From Valencia hispanica (Eukaryota > Chordata > Actinopteri > Cyprinodontiformes > Valenciidae): a stretch of DNA of 64,000 nucleotides. The notes beneath the pieces were generated by a model that did no database searches, had not been told where the DNA came from, and saw nothing but the letters and a program-made list of their open reading frames with translations. The stretch's first letter is position 1, and every line of letters starts with the position of its first letter. Below, piece by piece: positions 50,801 through 62,800 of the stretch. Both the position numbers and the translations under genes were made by a program. The stretch covers positions 39,567,000 through 39,630,999 of the forward strand of contig OY747710.1 in NCBI GenBank assembly GCA_963556495.2, in the 5' to 3' direction.

Positions 50801-53800
50801 GGCGTCAGGGAGGCCTCCTAACCAGCTGCCTGAGGTGGCTCATCTCGATGTGGAGGAACAGCAGCTCTGAGCCCCTCCCGAATAACCAAACTTCTCACCC
50901 TATCTCTAAAGGAGAGCCGAGACACAAACTCATTTTGGCCGCTTGTATCGGTGCTCTTGTTTTCGGTCACTACCTAGAGCTCGTTACCATAGATGAGGGT
51001 AGGTGGATCGACCGGTAAATCGAGAGCTGAGTCTCTCTTCACCACTTCAGATTAGTACATTGCAGATGCCCCACCCAACCTTCTATCGATCATCTGCTCC
51101 ATTTTTTCCCTCATTCGTAAACAAGACCCTGAGATTGAACTCCTCCACTTGGGGCAGGACGTCGTCCACAATCTGGTAAAGGCACTCTATCCTTTTCCGG
51201 CTTATAACCATGATCTCGGATTTGGATGTCCTGATTTTAATCCTGGCTGTTTCACACTCGGCTGTGAACCGCTTCATTAAAGGTGGAGACCATAGTCTCA
51301 TAAAGCCAACTAGAACTACATCCTCTCCAGAAAGCAGAGACTCGATCCTGAGCCCCCCAAGATGTACAGTAGGGTAAAAAAGTATTTAGTCAGCCACCGA
51401 TTGTGGAAGTTCACCGGCTTAAAAAGATGAGAGAGGCCTGTAATTTCTTCATAGGTATACCTCAACTATGAGAGACAAAATTAGAAGAAGAAAAAACCCA
51501 GAAAATCACATGGTCTGAATTTTTAAGAATTTAGGTTTTCACATACTGTTGCTGGTATTTTGACCCATTCTTCCATGCAGATCTCCTCTAGAGCTGTGAT
51601 GTTTTGGGGCTGTTGCTGGGCAACACAGACTTTCAACTCCCTCCAAAGATTTTTTATGGTGTTCTATTCTGTTATGAACAGAATTGGTGACAAATGGCAA
51701 CCTTGGCTGAGTCTTACTGGAGATAAGTCCAACTGCCAGTGATGCCAAACAAGTTCTGCCACTGTTCCCAAGGGGACCTAAAGACCGTATCAAGGTGCCT
51801 GGCTCCCCATACTCCCAAAGTGCCCCCCACAGAACTCCCCTAGATATACGGTCGAACTTCTCCTTCAAGTCCACAAAACCTCTTTTTACTTTTTGTTTGT
51901 TTGTTGGTTAAGAAAAGCTTTAATATTTGTTTTTTATCTTTAATTTAATCACCTCCTTTGCCTCTACCCCCATTAAAGAGCCATTAGTACAGCAAATAAG
52001 TAACATCAATATATGAACATTTGTTTTGAAAGAGACACATGTTGGTTTAGTCATCCTTTTTTTTCCGAAGATTGTAATTGGATAAATACACTATATTGAT
52101 GCAGATGGCACATCCTTGTGGAATATTCTTGGCTTTCTTTGTGAGAGACTTCCAGGCTACTTCAGTAATTTTAATATTTGGAGGTTATTCTGTGAACTGC
52201 TGTTGTCCTTGCTGTGCCCTTCGCTGCTCAGCACATTGACGTTTTTCTGGTTGAACTGAATTTATGGCTTATGTCTTAAAAAAGAAGATTGAGTCCTACA
52301 CCTAGAGACAGTTTTCTCGGATCACAAATAAGCTGGAAAGGGCACCACATTAAACATTAGGGGAACTGGATTAAAGTCAGCCAAGTAACATCCCATGGGA
52401 AAACATGCAGAGCTTCGGAATGCATTCTTTGAGGAGGCACTGGCGAACACTTTGTGCAGAGCCACATGGATGGTTTCAGCTACCGGCAGCAGAGCTAAAA
52501 ACTGATCTTGTTTTCCAACGTCTCATCACTGTGTGCATTTGATGTATTTCTAAACACTGAAACAAGAGTTCCCTTTACAGTGTGTTGTTGTGTTTGTCCC
52601 AGATCTCATACAGGAGAAAGGCCGTACAAGTGTGTTCAGTGCAGTCGAGGTTTCGCTTCCTCTGGAGTCCTTAAAGCTCATATCCGAACCCATTCGGGCC
52701 TTAAGGCATACAAGTGTCTCGTGTGTGACACAACGTTCACCACCAGTGGCAGCCTGCGGCGCCACATGACAACTCATAGTGAACTTCGACCTTACATGTG
52801 CCCCTACTGCCAGAAGACTTTCAAGTCGTCACCCAACTGTAGGAAGCACATGAAGACGCACAGGTTTGTGGGTTTGTGTTTAGTGATGTTACCTTTAGAG
52901 GATTAGCATTGTGGCCTGACTGACCTTCTGTTGTAAATCAGGTATGAACTGGCCCAGCAGCTGCAACCGCAGTCAGGAGAGGATCCCCTTGGGACAGGCG
53001 CTGTTACCCATGATATGCCAGTAGAGATGGAGGCGGAGTCTCTTCAGCAAGCTACCGCTACAACAGCAGAGCAGCAAGGGATGCTGGGACTGGGCCAGAC
53101 AGAGGTTGTGAATGGAGGCCAGCAAGTAACACTTGAGGCCCCTCTGACTGAGCAGCCACTAGTTCAAGGTGAAGGTAACAGCAAAAGTAAAATGTGTGAT
53201 CAATGCTTATTATACTGGTTTTTTTTTTGCAGCAGAATTGCACTGTCAGCAGTTTTGTTTTTCACTAAACCTATGGCTTGATACTCATTTTGACATTTTG
53301 ACTGTAAGTGTCCCTAAATCATTTTCCTACTGAATGCTTTTACCTGTTGCACTGCATCTTTGCCATTGCAGACGCGTACGTGACCACACAACATGCTTTG
53401 CCTCAGAATATCAGTCAGTTTGAGACATCAACACTACCTCAGCCTGCCTTTGACCAGCAAAGTCTGACGCAAGGTAAAAACAATCTTGCATGCACATTGT
53501 TTCCACGTTCTTTGCGACAATTTTGAGATTTGTTTTTTAATCATTTATTTATTTCAGGTACCATTTGCTAAACACCAGTAAACTATGAAAAATAGGGCTG
53601 TGTGTTTCTGTACTGATGCACCTATATATATTAAAATATAATATAATGAAAAAGTTCATTTATTACAGTAATTCAGTTCAAAAATTGAAACTCGTATAGA
53701 TTTATTGCAGTATTGCTTTTCAAGCCTTTATTTCTTTTAATTTTCATGATTTTTGGCTTACAGTTAATAAAAACACCAACATAAGACTAATACAAATTTT

Positions 53801-56800
53801 AATACACACATTTTGTGATATGATCATGTTGGTGATTAGGAAGACTGCTGACTTAATAGTTGTCCAGAAAATGGTCAGTGATACCTTGGACAGGGAGGGT
53901 AAGTCTCAAAAGGACATTGCTAAGGAATCTGGCAGTTCAGAGTGCTGGGTCCAAAGCTTGTTATTGGACAGTTAAGTGGGAGGAAAAACTGCTAGTAGAT
54001 ACTCAAGCAACAGGAACCACAGCCTTAAGAGGACTCTGAATTGTAGTGGTATGAACTGCTTCAGTAGTCAGTGCATTTAATGCTCTGCTGACAACCATAA
54101 AGGCATTCACAAGCTCAGCCTTCTATCACCTGAAGAACATTTCTAGGATTGAAGAACTGATGTCGCAACAGGACCTCGAAAAACTCATCCATGCATTTAT
54201 CTTTAGTTGGATTGATTACTGCAACAGCGTCCTCACAGGTCTACCTAAAAAGTCAATCAGACAGCTGCAGCTGATCCAAAACGCTGCTGCTCGCTTCTCA
54301 CTAGAACAAGGAAAGTAGAGCAAATCACCCCAGTTCTAAAGTCCTAACACTGGCTCCATGTAGCTCAGAGAATAGACTTCAAAATATTTTTACTAAAGCG
54401 TAACTCCTCCTTTGTAGCTCTTTGGGATTCTCAAGTTTTGAAGAGCTGCTAATATTGAACTGGAACACTATGTGTGAACTCCAAATGATGCACAACCAGA
54501 GCAGCAGTAAATCTGCAAATAAATCCGATTATCAAATGACATTCTGCTGTAAGTGACTAAATAATGCTGGGTTTCCACAAGAGGACCAGAGGCTTTCGTG
54601 TCATCAGTAGCAACACTTCAATCACAGAACATAACAGTACTCCAGCTCCGACAGCGTGGCACCAGGGGCTAAAGCTGGGTTTGATGTTCAAGAGCCCTCT
54701 CTTATCCAGAAACATGAAATGTGTCCCCTTGAAAATATGATGACAAACCGGTCTATGTGTCTTCCTCCTTGTACCAATTAGATCTCCCATCCATTCTGTT
54801 AGATGTAAAGGTTACACTACGTCCTGGGAGAACAAAAAAGACGGATCCATCTGTTAGATATTTGATGACCAATTGTTAAATTGTCTGGAGAAGCAGGCCA
54901 AGTTGTAATTTCAGACTGGATGGAAACAAGAAGTGTGGCAGCTTCGTGACATTGTGGGCAAAGGAAATCATATGTCTGAGAGCACCGACTTATGCAAGAA
55001 AAGAGAAAAACAATAAATATAGTAACAAACCGGGTACTTTCCTAGACATGTCAAATATTATCAATTGAATGCAAAAATTTATTATGGAAATTGTAGAAAT
55101 CTCTTAAAATCCCAGTGACGCTAAAAAAAAAAAATTCCATCAACATTGATGGTTTAATTGAATTGTTGTTCCACAGTGGAATAAAAGCTTCAGCTTTTTA
55201 AGTTATTTCTCACAGCAGCAAACACTGCAGGGTAACTGGAAGAATAATAATGGACCTTACTGTAACTGGGCAGAATATGAATTGTATCGCATAAACATCC
55301 TGACACTTAGCTCATGATGTTCTATGATCCACACAAACCTTGATTCACAGCTGCATCTCAGAAGTTTAGAATATTATTACAAAGTTCAATTATTTCAAGA
55401 ACGGCTCTCAGAAGGTGACATGGAGAGTGATATAATTAAAGTAATAATTTCTACTAATTCTAACAATGTTTGGTTATAACTGATGACCACCTGAAATTTT
55501 TCTTACAATCTTCTGAACAGTTCATGCACTCAATACTTGATGAGAGCTCCTTTGCCATGAACTCCAATCAAAGCAGTGTCACATAGGGGCTGTTTACACG
55601 ACAACGTTGCCGTTTTTCTTTGAATACGCGGGTGAAAACGCACTGCGTTTACACGACAGGGCGCGCGATGGAAAACGATGTAGTACATATGCCCGGCCTT
55701 TAGATGGCAGTGGGCTCCGTGTATGCAGTTTTCCAAGGTTTCCCCCTCACAACCCGGAAAAGAAACATTTCATGATACCCAACAATGGCGGTCTTCTTGT
55801 AGTTCTCCGCTCAAATAAAGGCATATTGATTATTTGACGCACGTACTGTATGCGACCAAATAACTTCAGAAGCTGCATCAGCAGTAACCGCATACCTGGA
55901 TCCGCCATTGTTGTTGTTTTTCTGTAGAAAGGCGGAGTGCGCAAGTGGAACATGTCCGTAGGTGGCTGGCAGTGACGTCATCGTTTTCAAAAGTCTCCGG
56001 CTTGCGTTTACACGACAACGAATCCCTCAGCGTTTTCAAAACTCTCCACTCTGGAAGCCGTTTCCCAAAAGCTGCGTTTTCGCCCCCCGTTTTCCCATTG
56101 TCGTGTAAACGGGAGGCCGAATCGGAGAGAAAAACCTCAGTTTTGCTGAAAAACGTTGTCATGTAAACAGCCCCATAGAGGCAATCAGCCTACAGCACTA
56201 CAAAGGAGTGAAGGAAGCCCGGGTTGCCTCAACAGCGCAGTCTTCTGCCTATCTACATTATTTTCTCTGTAGTCTGAGAACCTTAAAGATCCCTAGGGGC
56301 TTGAGGTTACGCAATTTTTTTGTGGTCAGAACAATGACAATATTGATACCATGATGATTAAACCAGGTGTGTGGTTTCATGATTGTAGTATTAATTCAGC
56401 AGTGTGGGCGGATAACAAGTCATGAATAAAAATAAAATTAGCATCTCTATAGGCAAGGCAAGTCAATTGTATTTGTATAGCACACTTTCAACAACAAGGT
56501 AATTCAAGGTGCTTTACATGATTAAGGGGTGAAATAAAAATAGCAGTACAACAAAGACAAAGCATATAAAGTAAAAACAGCAATGAAGCAAGAAGCATAC
56601 ACAAAACATATGATACATCAAAGCATTACTCAAAGGCAGCTCTAAACAGATACATTTTTTGTTGTGATTAAAAAGAACTCAATGTTTCAGCAGCTTTACA
56701 GTTGTCTAGAAGTTTGTTCCAGATTAGAGGAGCATAGAAACTAAAAGCTGCTTCCCCATTTTTGGTTCTAATTCTAGTAGTGTTGAGTAGACTGGAATTA

Positions 56801-59800
56801 GAGGACCTGAGTGTTCTGGGGGATTGGTACAGTAACAGTAGATCTCCATAATACTTTAGTGCTAAGCCATTCAATGATTTCTAAACTAGAACCCCCCCCC
56901 CCTCATTAGATTTGAAAGTAGCAACCTGTCAGTTATATTCACAAACAACAAATCATTGAGTCATTTTATGAATATTAAAAGCACATCATTTTGTATCCAA
57001 TATTGATAATGAAGCGTCAGAATGGGATGGTATGAGATTTTCACTGAATGATGGCGTGCAGTCAATATATGTACCAGTTTCATGATCTTTACCCCAAATA
57101 CTTGTTGTGACACAAATAGGTATGTTTTGGCTATGAATAATTATTCATAATTGCTTAAGGCAATTATTAATAAGATTAATAATTTTATGTCAAAATTGCC
57201 AAGTTTGGGGCACCATCCTGGTATCCAGGAACAATAATAATAGCCAAATAGATAAGGCTGAGGTAATTAAACAATAGATGAAGGAATAAGTTATTGGTGT
57301 TGTTTGAACAGCAAGTTACTACATATGTATCTGAAATAATAACAAACGACTTTCCAAAATACAAGTTTATTACAAAATAATTCAACTTTCCAGTCAAAAT
57401 ACTCTAATCAACAAACTCACTAAGCTAGTAAAATACAACTAAACTACTAAGTAAAAGAAGAATTAATAATACAACTAACTACCAAAAGTAAAACAGTAAA
57501 ATGGACAAATATGCAAAGAAGTAGAAACAATAACCAATAAATTGAGTGTGATGTCATAGTCGAAATATGAATATGTATGCTTAAACACCAAGGCTTGTAT
57601 TGAAGAGTTTTGGGAGTGAAGCGAAGTTAGTCTTAAACTAATTGTGATTAATTTAAGACTAATTAGCACCTTTTGGTTTGTGCACAAACAACCAATTCAC
57701 AATGCAAAGCAGACATGCAGACAAATACATTATTTGGAGGAAGTAATGTTTCATTAAATAATCTGCTGAGTTAGAAATCAATAACCTTTAGAGAATTGAT
57801 TATATTTTATGGATCGGTCACTGCAGTGATTGATCTAATTTAGTATTTCGACATACTAAGAAGGCAGTTAATAAAATGACTTACACGATACGTTTTCCCT
57901 GTTTTAAACTATTGATTTTAAAGCTGATCTGTATTTTGAATACTGTAGATAACAGTTCTTATTGTGCATGGATGCTACCGGTCTGCAAAAGCAGGCCACA
58001 CTAATAAGAACAAGCGTGCAGAGCTAATGTATGTAGCGCAGCTTAGAGTCACTCTGTTTAGCTTAGCACCAAAGAACAAAGAAAAAATTCCGGTGGACTG
58101 GAGTAACTCGTGTTGCAGGATTTAAAACGACTCATGCCATCGGTCGGAAACCTTTCAAATACAGTTTGTACCCAAGCAATTGTAGAATGAATTCTTACAA
58201 ATGCAGCAAAAACACAGTGAAAGACAATCAAACAAACCTTAATTTGTTTATCTTAAGCTAATTTATCTCTGCCCAGACACAACCTTACCTGAACGATTCT
58301 TAGATCTCCATTGAAGTGTGGTTCCATTGTCTGAAAAGACCGTTGATAAAGCAGAGAAACCAGCTGTTATAGATGGTCAGTTACCAGTAGCTGCATGGGG
58401 CGATAACAGTGAGGCTTCGGGTGTGGCTACTAGCCACCATTAGCCAGAACTTGGGTCCTCCGGTTCATCCAGCTGGATTCATCAATCTTCCTCCAGAGAC
58501 CAGTCCCTTTTTCCCTTTTAAGCCTTCAGCTTAGTTGTGATGGGTGAGCAGCTCTGCCTCAGCAGCTCTCGGCTCCTTTAGCATTCAGCAGCTTGTCACG
58601 GGGTGCAGCAAAGAGAGTCTCTCTCTCTATCTCTCTCTCCTTGGGTGGAATCTGTAATTCAAAAGATTTCTTCTACAGAGCTTAAACAAGTCAGGTAAAG
58701 GACTTTTTCTTTCGGGCGGATACAGTTTACCCGATCAACGTTCAGGAGGCTGTTGCATCTGTTGGATCTGATGAGTTTAGATCCACTCTCCTCCCCTCGC
58801 CAGCGAAGGAAGTTCGCTTCTATCGCCCCTATGTGCTTACATAGGGGTGATGATGTCCCATGAAACCCTCCTTTTCCAGTTGAAGCTCCTTACGGCTGGA
58901 TGTCTTTGTTTGGTCCTGTCACCATGGCTGTGTCCCAACATGTTCTTTAAAAAATGTGCATCGCAATCATTTTAAAAACCACTGCTTCTAAAGTAATTGG
59001 TGCAGTAACATTAATATGAGTATGTCAAGTGGCATTAGCTTGGTGCAATGCCACTTGACGCGTTATTGGCTGGTGTTTGAAAAGTAGCCGACCCAGGAAC
59101 AGCTTTTTCCTTGGCAGTGATTGGCTGTATCACCAAGAGTAGAGATAAGAAAGGCTGTGGATAGTAGCTTCTGTGGTAGTGCTAAGACAGTTTTCACTTT
59201 GTGTATTAATCGATATTAAGTTATATTTGGTGTTTGACATAATAAAATAGGCAGTTATAAGCGCTCTTAGAGGGTGTCTCAATTATTTGCGGATTTGAGC
59301 TATTTGCTGGTCACTGAGCCCCGTAACTCCAGCGAATACCAGGGTCCATTTTAAACATTGGTTATTCATATTAGCCCAGTTTTATTTATGTGACCGATAC
59401 CGATAAGTTACTGATATGAAATGGCTAACATCTCCCGATACTGCCGTTCTATGCTAATACGTCATGCATCTCTAAAATGTTCAATGCCATTAATCTTCCA
59501 TAGATCTGCTTTAAACAGCGTAAGGATAATGAATAAAAATGTGGCGTGGTTATTTTCCATTCATGAAGATCCAGATTTCTGTGGTGTGGAAGTGTTTTCA
59601 AATAACCAATGTTGTTTTTCTGTTAACCAAGAGAAATTGCACGAGCATTCTTTAAACCAGCTGACTGGCAGTGCACAGCCAAAGGTTGCTGCAGGGTAGC
59701 CATGTGTTATTCTGTGCTTTATTTGGAAGCTTCAGGAAGAAAAACTTTAAATCTTAGGAATGTTGTAAACATTTGAGCTGTTTTGAAGCTGTAGCTTTTT

Positions 59801-62800
59801 AAAGGGATGCCAGTAACCAACCCATGCCCATCAGAGTCTGCCATATCTATTGACCCACAAGAAACAGGAGTACACCAGTCCGCATTTAGTCCCCAGGGTG
59901 TCTAATGGCCCTTTTCCACTAGCGCCTACTTAGCCCAGTTCGACTTTGCTCCATCCAGTTCCATGGCTTTTCTACTGGTATCAGTCAGGGTGTACCAGTC
60001 CCATTTTTAGAACCAGCCAGCTGTGGATCCATGAGGGCCAAGCAGGGCCAAAAACACTTTGTTAGAAGAGAGTGGAGTTACTTGTTGCATAAAATGGCCG
60101 ACCCTATTAACAACAAACGGACCGACATTTTTAAAGTCTACAGCTGCTGGACATGTTAGGGTTGTCAAAGAGCAATAATGACACTCAGGCAGCGCAGACC
60201 TCCGTCAAGGCAGCCGCATATTCGACCAACCCCCCCCCCCCCCCCCCTGTTCTGAGATCTACTTCCTTGACATCATACCATAAGCAATTGGATTCACACT
60301 AATACAATTATTAGTTTAGTAGTTATTCAAGAAAATAATTTTTTCAGTAATGGCAGTTTTCTGATCAACCCCAAATTCTAATCACTTGTTCCTGCTTCCA
60401 TTGCAGACATTTCCTGAAAATCTCATAAAAATCCACCTACAACTTTGAATATTACAGCATACATATTACTAAACCTTAATTCATTGGAATTTACATAGTT
60501 TAATGCTGGGCTATTGCGTATTTATAGCCCACTACAGCAGGCTAGCATTAGCTTACTCTCAAAAGTGGTCTAGCTCGTATCCTGTCTTTCATTTAATACT
60601 GCTTTATGGCGTCCCCCACTCTCCTGTACTGCTCCAGAACTTTTCACCTTGCCGTCCGCAAGGAGTCTGACAAAAGCCGCAGATTGAGCAGAATATTGAA
60701 CATCGCTACCGTGTCCTCCATTGCTGTTTTATTACATGCATTGCGTCGCTAAAGATCACTTCACCCTGCTTTTCTTACTCTGGGGCGTCCCACCCTATGA
60801 CAAGCCCACCCAGTTGAGCTGGTACTCAATTTCAGTGAAAAAGCAACAAGGCCGAGTGGAGCAGACTGGAAACGGGACTGAGTAGGCGCTAGTTGAGAAA
60901 GTCTATAACTATTCTACTGGCCAATGGAATGGCAGCCCCCACCACCTCCATCACTGCATCATTCAGCATAGCACTGGGACACCACAGCAGACTCATTTAT
61001 TTGTCATCCAGTTAGGATGTCCCCTTCCAACATTGCCTTGTACATCCGACTGCATTCAGACACGTTGCTATGAAGACAATCAAAAACTAAATCACAGCAT
61101 TCTCTTTCTTGCATGTTTTCATGCTGTGTACTTGTATGTGAAAATGATCGGTCCTATTATAATATTAGGATGAAGAAGCAGTGGTGCACTTGTTTCCCGC
61201 TGGTCAGCTTTAGGCTTTATTTAGAGAACTTTTTCAGAACATTTTAAAGTAAAATTTTGGTTATTGAAGTTAAGTATGTCTTCTAAGATATTCGCTTGCT
61301 ATGCTTAATTTCCAAACTTTTAAAAGGGAGTCAGGAGTGGTTATATTTCATTAGATAGTGTCATTGCCACATAAATATTTTAGTTCTAGCTGTTGTGCTG
61401 TCATCACTGCAATCTGTCAATGCTGGCACATTTAGAATGAAAATATACAGGAAATAAATATCCTTCACTTTTCCCACTCAGGCTTTACCATACCTGAGTC
61501 GAGCTACAACCAGCCCCAGTTCTCCACTGTTCAGCAGCTGCAGGATTCCAGCACCCTGGAGTCTCAGGCTCTTTCTTCCAGCTACCACCCACCAAACCTG
61601 CTTCACGTCCCCAGCTCAGAGGTTGTGAGTACTCAAACCCTCTGTCTTAAATACATAGTTTTTTATATTTTTAGTCTTGAAATTATTGACATAATAAAAC
61701 GATTATTCAGAGTAAACAGAATTATGTTTGCTTTCATTTATAGAGAGTATTTAGAGAAGATTGCTATACACAACGGCTCAAGTGGAACCAATTAGATTGT
61801 AAAAAACTTTCGTGCTGCAATCAATAGATTGAGACTTTGGAGGAAAGCAATAAATAAATAAGACTCCAAACTGCCGTTTTTAGGTAGTAGAGGTTTCCTT
61901 TGATAGGCTGTTTTCATAAAAAAAAAAATTTTTTTTTCTTTTCTCACTCAAAATAATAATAGTGTTTTGTGTGGTCACAGCCAGAGTTCAGACTTGAGTC
62001 TGAAAGGGCAGTGGTCCCAAACCTTTTGTTCGCCACGGGCAGGTTTAATATCAGAGAATATTCACACGGACCAGTGAATAAATGCAACAAAATAAAAAGA
62101 AACGACAAGCATAAAAACACTGAGTTTAAAAAAATGAAATTATTATTATAAATCTAATGTGGAACTGTGCTCATAACTTTATTAGTAACATCCAAATATC
62201 ATCACTCCAACAGTATAATATGAGTAACATCCTTTCTACCCCAAACGCTCTCTGGTCACCATGGTAATGTTTAAACATGTCTTTAAAATAAGATTTATCA
62301 CAAAAACAAATAAAAGTGCATTAAAAATACAACTAACCACAACAATGAATCAGTGGCTGTTTATCTGTTTACCGTAACGAGACCGTCCAGTCTGTGGCAG
62401 TTCTGTGTGGCCTGGTTCCAAATGGCCCATGGCTCTGTATCGGCCCGAGAGTTGGGGACCTCTGTGATAGAGACTCTTTGGAGGCAAGTAAAGACTAGGA
62501 TGATAGCAAGGAGGTCTTCCAACCACAAAGACCCTATCACCAGAAAAATCATCAAAATACTGGTTAAAACATGCAAAAAGCAGATCAGCAATTCTAAGAA
62601 GTTTTCAATTGCAGTAATCTCTATAGATTTTTGCATTTTTTTTAGCAATGATATAAATATGAAACATGTTTTTTTTTTTTTTATAGTATGAGATAAAAAA
62701 CCTAAACTTTCCGAAACAAAGATCTCAATTGAATGAAACAAATTTTAAATCTAAGTATTCCAAAAAAATGAATAATCTGAGGTGAAACTGTACCAAAAAG

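Larger units (their letters stand above)
42715..52602 (+). other. Intron 12 (9.9 kb)
   Basis: Holds Tc1-like copies (43265-44423, about 46300-46995, 47150-48761, 51367-51661), LINE pieces, and dispersed repeats, listed separately. 42720-43260, 44430-45180, 48770-49300 and 51900-52590 show no gene or named repeat. Confidence 0.75.
53474..61481 (+). other. Intron 15 (8.0 kb)
   Basis: Contains Tc1 relics, L2-like LINE pieces, a GC-rich MITE and a 1-kb MITE, listed separately. 54490-55340, 56890-59890 and 60910-61470 show no gene; the second of these is commented on in the findings. Confidence 0.75.
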
